From assembly GCA_937960435.1 (NCBI GenBank), contig CALGPN010000012.1, forward strand, positions 1 through 64,000: a stretch of DNA of 64,000 nt. The letters run 5' to 3'. Of the stretch, positions 43,519 through 56,362 are shown piece by piece. How positions within the stretch are numbered: the stretch's first letter is position 1; the number at the start of each line of letters is the position of its first letter. The notes under the pieces were generated by a model, which saw only the letters and a list, made by a program, of their open reading frames with translations, did not search any database and was not told the origin of the DNA. The DNA comes from an uncultured Desulfosoma sp. (GTDB taxonomy: Bacteria; Desulfobacterota; Syntrophobacteria; Syntrophobacterales; DSM-9756). A program made the position numbers and the translations under genes.

Positions 43519-44027
43519 ACCGACGCCTCGAGAAGCCTCTTCTTCCATTTTCTCTTGAAGATGTCGCGCTTGATGGGATTGAGATGGTCGATAAAAAGGC
43601 GGCCGTTCAAGTGGTCGATTTCATGCTGCAAGGCCACGGCGAGCAATCCGTCGGCTTGGATTTCCACGGGTTTTCCGTCCGCATTCAACCCGCGCACGGT
43701 GACTTTTTCATGCCGATGCACCTCGGCAAAAAATTCGGGAACGCTCAAGCACCCCTCTTCCCAGACCAGCTCGCCCGAGGCCTGCACAATTTCCGGGTTG
43801 ACAAGCACAATCAATCCGTGCGGGTCTTCCTCCCTCTGAAGATCGATCACAATGACACGTAAGGGCTTTCCCACCTGATTGGCCGCAAGTCCAATACCCG
43901 GGGCATCGTACATGGTTTCGGCCATGTCGTCGATGAGCCTGCGCACGGCGGCATCCACCATCCCAATAGGGCGGGCCTTTTCCCGAAGGACCGGGTCCGG
44001 ATAAACGCAAATGTTCAAAAGAGCCAT
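43515..44027 (-). CDS. def: Peptide deformylase
   Basis: 170 residues. All three motifs are present: GIGLAANQ (44-51), EGCLSVP with metal ligand Cys93, and QHEIDHLNG (134-142) with the HExxH ligands. It removes the formyl group from nascent proteins. It overlaps fmt by 4 nt. Confidence 0.96.
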   Translation of the reverse strand: MALLNICVYPDPVLREKARPIGMVDAAVRRLIDDMAETMYDAPGIGLAANQVGKPLRVIVIDLQREEDPHGLIVLVNPEIVQASGELVWEEGCLSVPEFFAEVHRHEKVTVRGLNADGKPVEIQADGLLAVALQHEIDHLNGRLFIDHLNPIKRDIFKRKWKKRLLEASV

Positions 44028-44143
44028 CTTTCCCCTCGAAACGAGTCTCGCCCTTCACCGGGCACTCTCGATATCTAAATGACTTCACACTAATGGCCCC
44101 TCAACCAAAATGCAAGCCTCGGGAAAAGAAGTGCGCTCCGCTT

Positions 44144-46615
44144 TCAAAGGCTTGACACGGGATCGCGATCCACGGCCACGCTGACGGCTTTGAAAGCGCC
44201 ATGCTGCGAAAGCCCTTCCAAGACCTTTTCCAAGAAAATCTGGAGGTCCCTCGCTTGCCAAGCTTTCACGTAGAGGTTGTAACGAAACCGCTTTTTTAAC
44301 TTCTGGAGCGGCGCCGGGGCAGGACCTAAGACTGCAACGGGAACCCCTTGGGACTCCACGTCGGCTTTCTTTTCCCGGGCGATTCGCCCGAGTTCCATGG
44401 CGGCGTGAGCGGTCGAGGCTTGTTGAGGCCCCGTGATGAGCAGCCGAGCCATCCGGGTAAACGGCGGATATTGGAGGGAGCGACGGCTGGACAATTCACT
44501 TTCGCAGAACTGGTCGTAATCCAACGCGGCCGCCGCCTGAATGACGTAATGGTTCGGATTGTACGTCTGGATAATGACACGCCCCGGCTTTTCGCCACGG
44601 CCGGCTCGACCCGCCACTTGCATGAGAAGCTGCGCCGTGATTTCTCCCGAACGGAAGTCGCTGATCTGCAAAGAGGTGTCCGCGTTGATCACGCCCACCA
44701 GGGTGACGTTGGGAAAGTCATGCCCTTTGGTGATCATTTGCGTCCCCACCATGACGTGCGCCTTCCGGCAACGAAACGCATCTAGGGCGCGGACCAGTTT
44801 GGCCGAGCATGTCATGGCGTCGCGGTCCACGCGAAGCGTCCTGACCCCGGGAAATTGCTGTCGGACCTCCTCCTCGACCCGCTCCGTCCCGAACCCGAAG
44901 GGGATCATGTTCCCTTTGAAGCACACGGGGCAGCCCTCGGGAATGGGTTCTTCGTGGCCGCAGTAATGGCACAGAAGGCGCTCCAGGCTTTGGTGATAGG
45001 TAAGACTCACGGCACAATGGGGACATTGGAGCACGCTGCCGCACGTGCGACACAGGAAAAAGGAAGCGAATCCCCGGCGGTTCAAGAAAAGCATCGCTTG
45101 CCCGTCGGCTTCGATCGTCTCGTGAAGGGCCTTGTGGAGCTCGGGGGAAAGCACGCGAAAGGGCCCACGGTGCCGCCTCATGTCCACAATCTCGATGTGA
45201 GGCAGGGGGCGGTCTTCCACTCTTTTGAGGAGCGTCACCAGAGTGTAGCGTCCGGTGCGGCAGTGATAGAGGGTTTGGAGCGACGGGGTGGCGGATCCAA
45301 GAATGACGGGAACACCGACAATCCTGGCGCGCATGACGGCCATATCCCGCGCGTGGTAGCGAAATCGCTCTTCCTGCTTGTAGGAGCCGTCGTGCTCTTC
45401 GTCCACAATCACTAATCCAAGGTTCTTAACGGGACTCAAGACGGCCGAGCGCACCCCGAGAATCACGGCGGGACGCCCCGAGGCCATCTTGCGCCACTGG
45501 TCGTCCCGCACCCCTGACGCAAGTCCGCTGTGCCAAACGGCCAAGGCCTCGCCGAAGCGCGCCCGAAAAACCGCTTCCAGCTGGGTGCTCAGGGCAATCT
45601 CCGGAACCAGGACGAGAGCCGATCGCCCCAAATCGACCGCCTTTTCCACAAGCCGGAGGTAAATTTCCGTTTTCCCACTTCCCGTCACCCCATAGAGCAC
45701 GAAGGGCCTAAAAGAAGGAGACACCACCGCCCCTTCCATCACCTCCATGGCCGCCTTCTGCTCAAGGGTCAGTTCATAGGCAGGTCCCGGGTCCAGATCC
45801 TGCGCCAGGGGGGATTCCCGCAGAACCTCTCGTTCTTCGACGACGATAACGCCCTCGGCTGAAAGCTTTTTCGCCCAATAAGACGCCTGCGGAACCAGAC
45901 GCCGAAGATCCCCCAACGGGCACGTCCCGCCGGAATCTCGCAGCACGGTCAAGAACCGCCGCAGATGCGGGCTCGCCGACACCCTCTTTTCGGGAGGATC
46001 CTGTTTGAGGACGACAAGTTTCAACGTCTTTGAGGAAGGTTCCAAGGAGGGCCAGCGATCATCCTGAGTCACCCATCCCAGGGATTCCAGCCGTTTGAGG
46101 TGGGATTTCCAGCCTTTGGGCAATGTTTCCAGATCCTTGAGGCTGAACTCCTCTTTGTGTCGAAGCACCGATTCCAGTATTCGGGCGCCCAAGGTTTTCG
46201 GTTCCTCGCGCGACCCTTCCAAGAGCGCGGCTCGCCCCTCGGCCGTGAGCCGATACCATCTTTGGGGACGGGACAGGAGGCTTGCCGGCAGGACCGTTTC
46301 CAAAACCAATGGAAGCGGATGGAAATAGTACGTGGACATCCAACGACACAGGGTGAGCAAATCCCGCGGGAAAAGCGACTCGTCGTCCACAACGGCAAGG
46401 ATGTCTTTGAGTTTTTCTTGGACGGCTTCTTCGGGAACCTGATCGTCCGTATCCACCACAAGAGCCACCGATTCCCGATTTCCCAAGGGCACGAGCACCC
46501 GTCGGCCCACAAGATCGACCCCGCCAAATCGACAGGGTATGCGATAATGTAAACAATCGGAGGGGCCTCGGAAGACCGCACACAAGGCGACGGGGACATG
46601 GGCTGAAGGTGTCAT
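44144..46615 (-). CDS. priA: Primosomal replication-restart helicase
   Basis: 823 residues. An N-terminal DNA-binding domain is followed by the helicase with Walker A GVTGSGKTEIYLR, DEEHDGSYK, and the PriA zinc site CRTCGSVLQCPHC, CHYCGHEE and CPVC, then AGRAGRGEKPGRV. The longer frame to 46786 is rejected because the protein begins normally at MTPSAHVPV and AGGGGG lies about 12 nt upstream. It restarts collapsed replication forks. Confidence 0.94.
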   Translation of the reverse strand: MTPSAHVPVALCAVFRGPSDCLHYRIPCRFGGVDLVGRRVLVPLGNRESVALVVDTDDQVPEEAVQEKLKDILAVVDDESLFPRDLLTLCRWMSTYYFHPLPLVLETVLPASLLSRPQRWYRLTAEGRAALLEGSREEPKTLGARILESVLRHKEEFSLKDLETLPKGWKSHLKRLESLGWVTQDDRWPSLEPSSKTLKLVVLKQDPPEKRVSASPHLRRFLTVLRDSGGTCPLGDLRRLVPQASYWAKKLSAEGVIVVEEREVLRESPLAQDLDPGPAYELTLEQKAAMEVMEGAVVSPSFRPFVLYGVTGSGKTEIYLRLVEKAVDLGRSALVLVPEIALSTQLEAVFRARFGEALAVWHSGLASGVRDDQWRKMASGRPAVILGVRSAVLSPVKNLGLVIVDEEHDGSYKQEERFRYHARDMAVMRARIVGVPVILGSATPSLQTLYHCRTGRYTLVTLLKRVEDRPLPHIEIVDMRRHRGPFRVLSPELHKALHETIEADGQAMLFLNRRGFASFFLCRTCGSVLQCPHCAVSLTYHQSLERLLCHYCGHEEPIPEGCPVCFKGNMIPFGFGTERVEEEVRQQFPGVRTLRVDRDAMTCSAKLVRALDAFRCRKAHVMVGTQMITKGHDFPNVTLVGVINADTSLQISDFRSGEITAQLLMQVAGRAGRGEKPGRVIIQTYNPNHYVIQAAAALDYDQFCESELSSRRSLQYPPFTRMARLLITGPQQASTAHAAMELGRIAREKKADVESQGVPVAVLGPAPAPLQKLKKRFRYNLYVKAWQARDLQIFLEKVLEGLSQHGAFKAVSVAVDRDPVSSL

Positions 46616-47070
46616 GGGCGGGCGAACCCCCTGTGGTCCCGGAAAGGGGACGCCGAGGAACGGCCTGTCCCTGCTGGGCGAGTTTCGACCAGCGCACTGT
46701 AGCACAGCCCGCGAAAGCCCGTCAAAGGGAAGGGCGACGGTTTCGCGAAGGTTGTCACCGCCCTTCGGACGGCACACTGCCGCCATGCGGGTGCGAGGGC
46801 TTAACCCATTGTTTTCACATTTTTATTTTCCAAGAGCACCCGATACATTTTTTCCCGGACGATGCCCTTTTGAAAAAAAAATCTTGATTCCATGCGGCTT
46901 TTCAGCGACTAATCGCTTGCCAAGCACATTTCGGCCAGTATAATTGCCGTGAAATATGATGAATCTTGAATCCCCGCGGGTTTTGTGCCGTTGAGTGTTC
47001 CAGCGTTTCCCTTTGGTGTATCGCCGGGAGTGGGGTGAGGCTTGAACGATAAATCGAACAGGAGGAGAGC
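46616..47070. promoter_or_regulatory. 455-nt divergent promoter region between priA and HU
   Basis: No gene is seen. For priA (minus), TTGACG (complement of 46720-46725) and TACAGT (complement of 46696-46701) are 18 nt apart, about 80 nt before its start. For HU (plus), TTGCCA (46917-46922) and TATAAT (46939-46944) are 16 nt apart with a perfect -10, leaving a leader of about 120 nt. A-tracts near 46873 may bend the DNA. Confidence 0.55.
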
Positions 47071-47343
47071 ATGACGAAGGCGGATCTTATTTCCAAAATG
47101 GCCGACGAGGCGGGAATCACCAAGGCTGCGGCGGAAAAGGCGTTGAACAGTTTCGTCACCGCCGTTGCCGACAGTTTGGCCAAGGGAGACAAGGTGACTT
47201 TGGTCGGCTTCGGCACGTTCAGCGTCGCCGAAAGGGCCCAAAGGGAAGGCCGGAATCCACGCACGGGCGAAACGATCACCATCGCCGCCAGCAAAACCAT
47301 TAAGTTCAAAGCGGGAAGCAAGCTCAAAGACGCTCTCCAATAA
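47071..47343 (+). CDS. HU/IHF-family DNA-binding protein
   Basis: 90 residues, the standard HU length. [23 protein letters not shown] and [23 protein letters not shown], with RNPRTGETI of the DNA-binding arm, are diagnostic. It bends and compacts DNA. AGGAGGAGAGC directly precedes the ATG. Confidence 0.97.
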   Translation: MTKADLISKMADEAGITKAAAEKALNSFVTAVADSLAKGDKVTLVGFGTFSVAERAQREGRNPRTGETITIAASKTIKFKAGSKLKDALQ

Positions 47344-47439
47344 CTATCCTCACCGAGGGCTGGAGAGGGGAACCCGGCTTGCCGGAAGGTCAATTCGGGT
47401 TTTCCTCTTTCCTTGGGAAGCCCGACATTCTTGTGCTTC

Positions 47440-48165
47440 ATGGAATCAGCCGCATCCAGAGCCCTCATCGAACCGAGACGATCCAAAAAAGACGTCCTGC
47501 TGCCTACCGACGCCTTCATCGTTTTTACGGCCGAAGACATGAACCGCATGAAGGCGCAAGTCGCTTCCGCCCGTCGGGTGCAGCGCCTGTTTCTGAGTGA
47601 TGTGGTCCTTTGCGACGGGGAAGGTCCGTCCTTCGCCCTTGTCGGCCCTGTGATCGGCGCTCCCCAAGCGGTTCTGGTTCTGGAAAAGATGATCGTCCTA
47701 GGGGTTCGTCGGGTAATCGCCTACGGGTGGTGCGGCTCCATACAGCCGCAGGTCTCCATCGGCGATGTGGTGATCCCCGAAGGGGCCCATTGCGACGAGG
47801 GCACGTCGGCGCATTATCCCATCCCGGGAGCCCCGGCACCCTGCGCCAGCCTTGTCCAACGGCTTGAAGCCGCTTTGCGATCCAGCGCCAATCTCACCGT
47901 CCACAAAGGTTCCGTATGGTCTACGGATGCCCCTTACCGGGAAACGGAAGAAAAAGTCCGATTTTTCCAACAGAAGGGCGTTCTCGCTGTAGAAATGGAA
48001 ATGTCTGCCTTGTTTACCGTAGCCGCTTTTCGAGCAATCGATCTGGCAGGTATCCTGGTGGTTTCCGACGACCTGTCACGCTTTACGTGGCGTCACGGCT
48101 TTCGAGACCCGCGCTTTCAACAAACAAGAAAACACCTCCCTCCACTGCTCTGCCGTCTCTTTTAA
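47440..48165 (+). CDS. Nucleoside phosphorylase family protein
   Basis: 241 residues. GVRRVIAYGWCGSIQPQVSIGDVVIP is the phosphate- and ribose-site region and VLAVEMEMSALFTVA carries the ribose-binding Met-Glu of the PNP/UDP phosphorylase superfamily. The nucleoside cannot be named; uridine, adenosine or methylthioadenosine are possible. The ATG at 47440 lacks a strong SD, and an upstream TTG in frame exists at 47413, so the start is uncertain. Confidence 0.85.
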   Translation: MESAASRALIEPRRSKKDVLLPTDAFIVFTAEDMNRMKAQVASARRVQRLFLSDVVLCDGEGPSFALVGPVIGAPQAVLVLEKMIVLGVRRVIAYGWCGSIQPQVSIGDVVIPEGAHCDEGTSAHYPIPGAPAPCASLVQRLEAALRSSANLTVHKGSVWSTDAPYRETEEKVRFFQQKGVLAVEMEMSALFTVAAFRAIDLAGILVVSDDLSRFTWRHGFRDPRFQQTRKHLPPLLCRLF

Positions 48166-48263
48166 GGCTCACGCTCTGGCCTTGCCCCTACGCCGACACA
48201 GCGTGTATTTTTGGTTTTTGAAGGATTCCCGCTTCCATCATGGCGGACAACGGAGGAGGATGC

Positions 48264-51343
<3,080 letters not shown>

Positions 51344-51389
51344 CCCCGGGCCGATCCGATCCCGCGCTTGACGGCGGAAAGGAAAGACG

Positions 51390-51674
51390 ATGGAAAAGAA
51401 GCGTGTGCATGTATGGATTTCGGGCCGAGTCCAAGGGGTTTTCTTCAGGGCCTACACCCAGGACGCCGCCCGAAGCCACGGTGTCACCGGCTGGGTGCGC
51501 AACCTCCCGGATGGGCGAGTGGAAGCTGTCTTCGAAGGGGATGATCGCGCCGTGGATGCCATGGTCCAATGGTGCCATCGGGGCAGCCCCTTGAGCCGCG
51601 TGGACCGCGTGGAGGCTCAAGAAGAACCCTATCAAGGGGAATTTGCCGATTTCAATGTGCGTTCATGGAGATGA
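51390..51674 (+). CDS. acyP: Acylphosphatase
   Basis: 94 residues. VHVWISGRVQGVFFRAYTQDAA contains the catalytic Arg (GRVQGVFFR) and GVTGWVRNLPDGRVEAVFEG has the catalytic Asn. It hydrolyses acyl phosphates. GGAAAGACG precedes the ATG. Confidence 0.96.
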   Translation: MEKKRVHVWISGRVQGVFFRAYTQDAARSHGVTGWVRNLPDGRVEAVFEGDDRAVDAMVQWCHRGSPLSRVDRVEAQEEPYQGEFADFNVRSWR

Positions 51675-51678
51675 AGCC

Positions 51679-52011
51679 ATGAAGGAAATGTGGGATGCCG
51701 CGGTGGGTTTTCTCAAGGAATACAATATGACCAAAGCCGGCGAAGCGCTGCAGAAGGTTGACTGGACAAAGCTCCTCCACGAACCGCTCTTCTGGCTTGC
51801 CGTCGTTCTTTTTCTCGGGTGGGTGGTCTGGAAAAAAGCCTTGCGAAGCCTTCTTGTGGCCTGCTCTCTTGTCGCCTTCATTGTTCTCCTGCACTACACC
51901 CTGCCGCCCGCCGGGGAAGCCTTTTCACTGAGCAAATTGCTCCCCTTCGCCGGAGGATGCTTGGGGCTGCTCGCCCTCAACATCTATTTTCTCGTCATCA
52001 GGAACGGTTGA
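51679..52011 (+). CDS. Small membrane protein
   Basis: 110 residues. Three hydrophobic segments are visible (about 46-62, 66-82 and 93-108); the N-terminal 40 residues are soluble and charged. GGAG lies 9 nt before the ATG. I recognise no family. It follows acyP by 4 nt and its end overlaps the end of convergent tilS by 14 nt. Confidence 0.7.
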   Translation: MKEMWDAAVGFLKEYNMTKAGEALQKVDWTKLLHEPLFWLAVVLFLGWVVWKKALRSLLVACSLVAFIVLLHYTLPPAGEAFSLSKLLPFAGGCLGLLALNIYFLVIRNG

Positions 52012-53419
52012 CCATTGGTCTCCATCGGACTTCCAGCGTCGTTCGGGTTCCATCGGTCACCTTGACGCGATCATCCAAACGATACCCGACGACCCAACAA
52101 ATCTTTTCGCCATCGCACAGCAAAGGGATCTTGCGCCGCGCCATGCGTGGAACCTTCGCGTCCGTAAAAAAGTCCTGAAGCTTCTTGGATCCCGGGCCGC
52201 CTAAGGGACGAAAGCGGTCGCCCGGCTGAAAAGTGCGGACTTTCAACGGCCAAAGGACGGTGTCGGCGTCCAGCACCACCGTCCAAGGATCCCGCCCCCC
52301 GATCTTTCCCGCCTGGATCCTCCCTTCGTGAATGGTGATTTCCGCCTGGAACTCAGGCAGCGCATAGGCGCCGGGTCGGTGCATGGGATGGCTTTCCCCC
52401 AGGGGGGGCTCCTGGCCGCCACGTCTCAGAACGACCCTCGAGCCTTCACGGTACGCGAAAAGGCCTTCGGGAAGAGTCGCTTTTCGACCGGAAGGCGCGT
52501 GACGGAGGAGGTGTTCGAGGGCTCGCACGTGCACCGCAAATATCCCCGTGGAGGCACCGATATTTTCCAAAGCCCGGAGAAACACCCGGGAGGTCAGGGC
52601 CCCATGAAGAGCCTTCATCGCCGGGACGTCAAAAGCCACAAAATCGCTCTCTTCGGCCTGCACGACACGAGCCCAGGCATCGGATACCTGCCGATCCCAA
52701 AACTCATCATCCTCTGCGGCAAGATCCGCATGACGACACAAAACCCGACGCACTCTCGGGTGAAAAATTTTTTCCAAAAGCGGCAGAACTTCGTGACGGA
52801 CGCGATTCCTTTGACAAAAGCCTTCCCTGTTGGTGGCATCCTCACGAAAAGGCAGGCCCTTTTCCTCGAGGTATCGAAGGATTTCGGCACGGCTCGCCCA
52901 AAGCAAAGGCCGAATGAAGCCTTCCGTCGTTGCCGCCTGCATCCCTCTGAGTCCCCCCGGGCCCGTGCCGCGGCATAGACGCAGGAGCACTTCTTCCGCT
53001 TGATCGTCCGCCGTGTGGCCCAAGGCCAGGCGATGGAGGTTTCGACGACGCATGGCCTCCAGGTAAAAGGCGCGACGGCACAGGCGCGCCGCCATCTCCA
53101 AAGACGCGCGGAGCTCTCTTTGCACACGCCGCACGTCCCCGGCGCCGACAATCAGCTCACAACCCAGCCTCTGGGCCATGGCTTCCACGAAACAGCGATC
53201 GGCGCACGACTCGTCGCCGCGAAGGCCGTGATCGTAGTGCACGACGATTAGCGACGCGATGGAAAGAGAAGGCTTGAGAGCGCACAAGACGTGCAAAAGA
53301 GCGACCGAGTCCGGCCCTCCGGACACGGCAACGCCGAGGGATGGCCCTCCATCCCACAGCCGTCGGCGGCGCATGAAACCCAGGGTGTTTTTTTCAAAAG
53401 GGTGGAGAAATCCCGTCAC
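51998..53419 (-). CDS. tilS: tRNA(Ile)-lysidine synthase
   Basis: 473 residues. SGGPDS (33-38) is the PP-loop, followed by YDHGLRGDES and the TilS C-terminal substrate-binding domains. It converts C34 of the AUA-reading tRNA-Ile to lysidine. The start is a GTG at 53419 overlapping the upstream stop as GTGA; the upstream frame to 53521 has non-homologous sequence. Confidence 0.93.
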   Translation of the reverse strand: MTGFLHPFEKNTLGFMRRRRLWDGGPSLGVAVSGGPDSVALLHVLCALKPSLSIASLIVVHYDHGLRGDESCADRCFVEAMAQRLGCELIVGAGDVRRVQRELRASLEMAARLCRRAFYLEAMRRRNLHRLALGHTADDQAEEVLLRLCRGTGPGGLRGMQAATTEGFIRPLLWASRAEILRYLEEKGLPFREDATNREGFCQRNRVRHEVLPLLEKIFHPRVRRVLCRHADLAAEDDEFWDRQVSDAWARVVQAEESDFVAFDVPAMKALHGALTSRVFLRALENIGASTGIFAVHVRALEHLLRHAPSGRKATLPEGLFAYREGSRVVLRRGGQEPPLGESHPMHRPGAYALPEFQAEITIHEGRIQAGKIGGRDPWTVVLDADTVLWPLKVRTFQPGDRFRPLGGPGSKKLQDFFTDAKVPRMARRKIPLLCDGEKICWVVGYRLDDRVKVTDGTRTTLEVRWRPMVNRS

Positions 53420-54249
53420 GTGCGGCAATCGGGTGCCGGGGCGTGCGGCAGGGCTTCCTGAGCGGACGTGCGCGCGGAACCCTCCGGAGTCACCTCGAGG
53501 AGCGGCACGGCGTCTTTCCATTTCTTGCCTCGGACCAAGAGCTTGCCGTCTCGGTTGAGGACCGTGTTGTCTTCAAGGATGACCAAACCGTATCGTTCGG
53601 CCACCTGCGACTTGTAATGGTACTCCATGGAGCGCTTTCGGAGCTTATAGTTGAGGATGAGAAACACGAGGGCGAAAAAGCAGGCGACCGCCAGCAGCGT
53701 CCCTCCAGCCATGAGCCCCACTCTCACGGTTTGTTCCCCGATCTGCCCGATGACCCGCAGCACCACGTCCAGGTGGTACACCACACCGATGGCTGCCGCC
53801 AGAAGAATCAAGAGCCCCAAATAAGGCAGTTTCTGCAACCATGCGACGGCCGCGGCCAGCTTAAAGCTCTTGATGTCCTCGGAACCGACCCGTGAAGCTC
53901 CTTCTTGTGCGTCGTCCATGGGATGAGCGGCGCTGGATCCCGAAAAATATCGGTTGAACCCCACCACGATGGTCCCCAAAAGAAAAGTGACGGCCACGGG
54001 TGAAAGGAAAGCCAACAAGAAATAGACCTTCCATGGGAAATGGCGCTCCACGGGCCCAAAACGGTCATAGCCGTCCGTGCCCAGCTGGTAGAGCCAGCAG
54101 CCGATGAAAATGGCCACTTCCAACCACCCAAGAAAGATCAGATACTTGCGAAAAAGCTCTTTGCGTTCCGAATCGTCGAACAACGCCGCCACACCGCCGG
54201 AAGTTTTCTTGACCTTCTGTTCATCTGCATTCATGGTTATGCCCGTCAT
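53416..54249 (-). CDS. Hypothetical multi-pass membrane protein
   Basis: 277 residues with about four membrane segments (near residues 37-55, 75-95, 145-165, 180-203). The C-terminal 75 residues are soluble and hydrophilic (MEYHYKSQVAERYGLVILED...). No family is recognised. Start may be ATG 54249 or ATG 54234, neither with a good SD. It is coupled to tilS by a 4-nt overlap. Confidence 0.75.
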   Translation of the reverse strand: MTGITMNADEQKVKKTSGGVAALFDDSERKELFRKYLIFLGWLEVAIFIGCWLYQLGTDGYDRFGPVERHFPWKVYFLLAFLSPVAVTFLLGTIVVGFNRYFSGSSAAHPMDDAQEGASRVGSEDIKSFKLAAAVAWLQKLPYLGLLILLAAAIGVVYHLDVVLRVIGQIGEQTVRVGLMAGGTLLAVACFFALVFLILNYKLRKRSMEYHYKSQVAERYGLVILEDNTVLNRDGKLLVRGKKWKDAVPLLEVTPEGSARTSAQEALPHAPAPDCRT

Positions 54250-54427
54250 TTAGCCGTCGCCGAAAAACCTGAATCCCCGCATGCCGCACCTTACCAAAAC
54301 GCCATGAAGACGGTCAACTTGGAAAGAAGTGACAAGAGTCTTTCCCCATTGGCGATGCGGGAAGCCTGTGGTAAGAAACCCCGCGGGTCTGTGCCCACGA
54401 AAGTCCACCGATAAAAAGGAGATGGTC

Positions 54428-55327
54428 ATGCCGAGTCTGGCTCTCTTTGAGACCCATTTTCCGTCCCTCGTTCTGAAGTCCCGAGGCAAAGTGCGGGACA
54501 TTTACGACCTCGGAGACTCCCTGCTCATTGTGGCAACGGACCGCATTTCCGCTTTCGACGTGGTCATGCCGACGCCTATTCCCGACAAAGGGAAAATTCT
54601 TACGGCCCTCTCCCTCTTTTGGTTCGATTTCTTGAAGGACACGGTGCCCAACCACCTCCTCGGAGCGGACGCGGGCGCTTTTCCTGAGCCGTGCAGCCCC
54701 TACCAGGCCACGCTTGCGGGTCGGTCCATGTGGGTCCGTAAAGCCGAGCCTCTGCCTGTGGAGTGTATCGTGCGCGGATACTTGGTCGGATCCGGATGGA
54801 AGGATTACCAGAAGACCGGCGCCGTCTGCGGGATTCCCCTTCCCAAGGGCTTGAAGTTGGCCGAAAAGCTTCCCGAACCCATCTTTACCCCGTCCACAAA
54901 GGCAGAAAAAGGGGCGCACGACGAAAACATCAGTTTTTCGGACCTGGCCGATCGAATCGGCCCCGAGCTGGCCGCTCGGATTCGTGAGAGGACCCTAACC
55001 ATATACGAAAAAGCGGCTGCGTACGCTATGGATAAAGGAATCATCCTGGCCGACACCAAACTGGAATTCGGCCTTGCGGACGGTCGACTGATCCTGATCG
55101 ACGAAGTTCTGACCCCGGATTCCAGCCGTTTTTGGCCAGCCGACCGATACCGCCCGGGATCGAACCCTGAAAGCTTCGACAAACAGTACCTTAGAGACTA
55201 TCTGGTGGACATCGGCTGGAGCCCTGAGCAGCCGCCTCCGGAACTTCCGGAAACCGTCGTCCGAAACACTAGGTCCCGCTACTTGGAAGCCTTGGAACGG
55301 CTCACGGGTCGCGGGCTGGATGAGTGA
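54428..55327 (+). CDS. purC: SAICAR synthase (phosphoribosylaminoimidazole-succinocarboxamide synthase)
   Basis: 299 residues. GKVRDIYDLGDSLLIVATDRISAFDVVMP, VECIVRGYLVGSGWKDYQ and KLEFGLADGRLILIDEVLTPDSSRFW are the family's signature regions. It joins aspartate to CAIR in purine synthesis. GGAG lies 6 nt before the ATG at 54428; an ATG two codons upstream falls on the SD itself. The next gene begins inside its final codons. Confidence 0.96.
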   Translation: MPSLALFETHFPSLVLKSRGKVRDIYDLGDSLLIVATDRISAFDVVMPTPIPDKGKILTALSLFWFDFLKDTVPNHLLGADAGAFPEPCSPYQATLAGRSMWVRKAEPLPVECIVRGYLVGSGWKDYQKTGAVCGIPLPKGLKLAEKLPEPIFTPSTKAEKGAHDENISFSDLADRIGPELAARIRERTLTIYEKAAAYAMDKGIILADTKLEFGLADGRLILIDEVLTPDSSRFWPADRYRPGSNPESFDKQYLRDYLVDIGWSPEQPPPELPETVVRNTRSRYLEALERLTGRGLDE

Positions 55328-56357
55328 AAGACTCATGGCGCCGCCACTGCTCAAGGAGGTTTCTTTAGCCGCCGTTGACTGGGACGACGAAGGTTTCGCC
55401 ATTCCCGCATACGTCCCCGATGAAGCTCTTCTGAAGTCCCTGGAGGCCGTGGGCATCTTGCATCCTCCCGTGATGTGGGAAAAAAAGGCCGGCCTTTTTG
55501 CCGTGGTCGACGGCTTCAAAAGACTTTCATGGCTACGCTCTCGATCCTCATCCGTGCAGGCTCTCCTGTTCCCGGAAGAGACGGATCCGAGGGCGCTTCT
55601 TCGGATTCGGCTTGAAACAAAAATTTTTTCCCGACAATTGAACCTCGCGGAAAAGGCCCACATCCTGGCCCGGTACACAGCTCTCACCTCGGAGGAAGAC
55701 CTGCGGCGAAGAATCTGCCCGGCGTTGCGCATCGCATCGCCGACCGAAAGCCTTTCGCTGTGGCAATCCATCGCCGCATGGCCGGCCCGGCATCTCAGCC
55801 TCCTTGCACGGGATCTTATAGCGGAGAAAACGGCTCTGGCGCTCGCCCCGCTGCCCGAAAAGGACCGGGAAGCGTTCCTGAATCTCCTTGGCGCGCTCCG
55901 ATGCAGCGCGAGCCTTCAAATGGAACTCTTGGAACGTTGCCTGGATATCGCCCGACGCGACGGCATCACAGTCCGTGCGCTCCTGGGGGCATCCGAGATG
56001 CAGACCATCCTCAGGGACGAAAATCTCAACCGCCGCGAGAAAACGGCCGCCGTGAGAGACATTGTGTATCGATGGCGGTTCCCCACCATCCACACTAAAA
56101 TGGCAAAGCTCGAAGGCGCTGTTGAAGCTTTGAAAATGCCTTCGGCCTTGTCCCTCCTTCCGCCCCCGTTTTTGGAGGGGAACGTGTGGGAGCTACGAGT
56201 GCGGTTTCGCACCCCGTCGGAGTTAGCCGCTTCTTTGACGAAAGCGGAACAAATCTGCACAGCGACCCAGTTTCAGGCCATTTTCGACGAGTGCGCCAAG
56301 GGCGTCCCCTCAAAAACGACGGCAACGGCGTCCGTCCCGCCCCATGCCGCCGCTTGA
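55320..56357 (+). CDS. ParB-like N-terminal-domain protein
   Basis: 345 residues. SLEAVGILHPPVMWEKKAGLFAVVDGFKR resembles the ParB/Srx fold start, with DGFKR in place of the usual GERR; TKIFSRQLNLAEKAHILARY matches the helix that follows in ParB proteins. There is no ParA or parS context, so chromosome partition is unlikely. It overlaps purC and is followed by a radical SAM gene after 5 nt. Confidence 0.65.
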   Translation: MSERLMAPPLLKEVSLAAVDWDDEGFAIPAYVPDEALLKSLEAVGILHPPVMWEKKAGLFAVVDGFKRLSWLRSRSSSVQALLFPEETDPRALLRIRLETKIFSRQLNLAEKAHILARYTALTSEEDLRRRICPALRIASPTESLSLWQSIAAWPARHLSLLARDLIAEKTALALAPLPEKDREAFLNLLGALRCSASLQMELLERCLDIARRDGITVRALLGASEMQTILRDENLNRREKTAAVRDIVYRWRFPTIHTKMAKLEGAVEALKMPSALSLLPPPFLEGNVWELRVRFRTPSELAASLTKAEQICTATQFQAIFDECAKGVPSKTTATASVPPHAAA

Positions 56358-56362
56358 CCGTT

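Noticed and set aside
55320-56357. Chromosome or plasmid partition locus
   Set aside because: The ParB-like protein lacks the GERR motif, a ParA neighbour and parS-like sequences.
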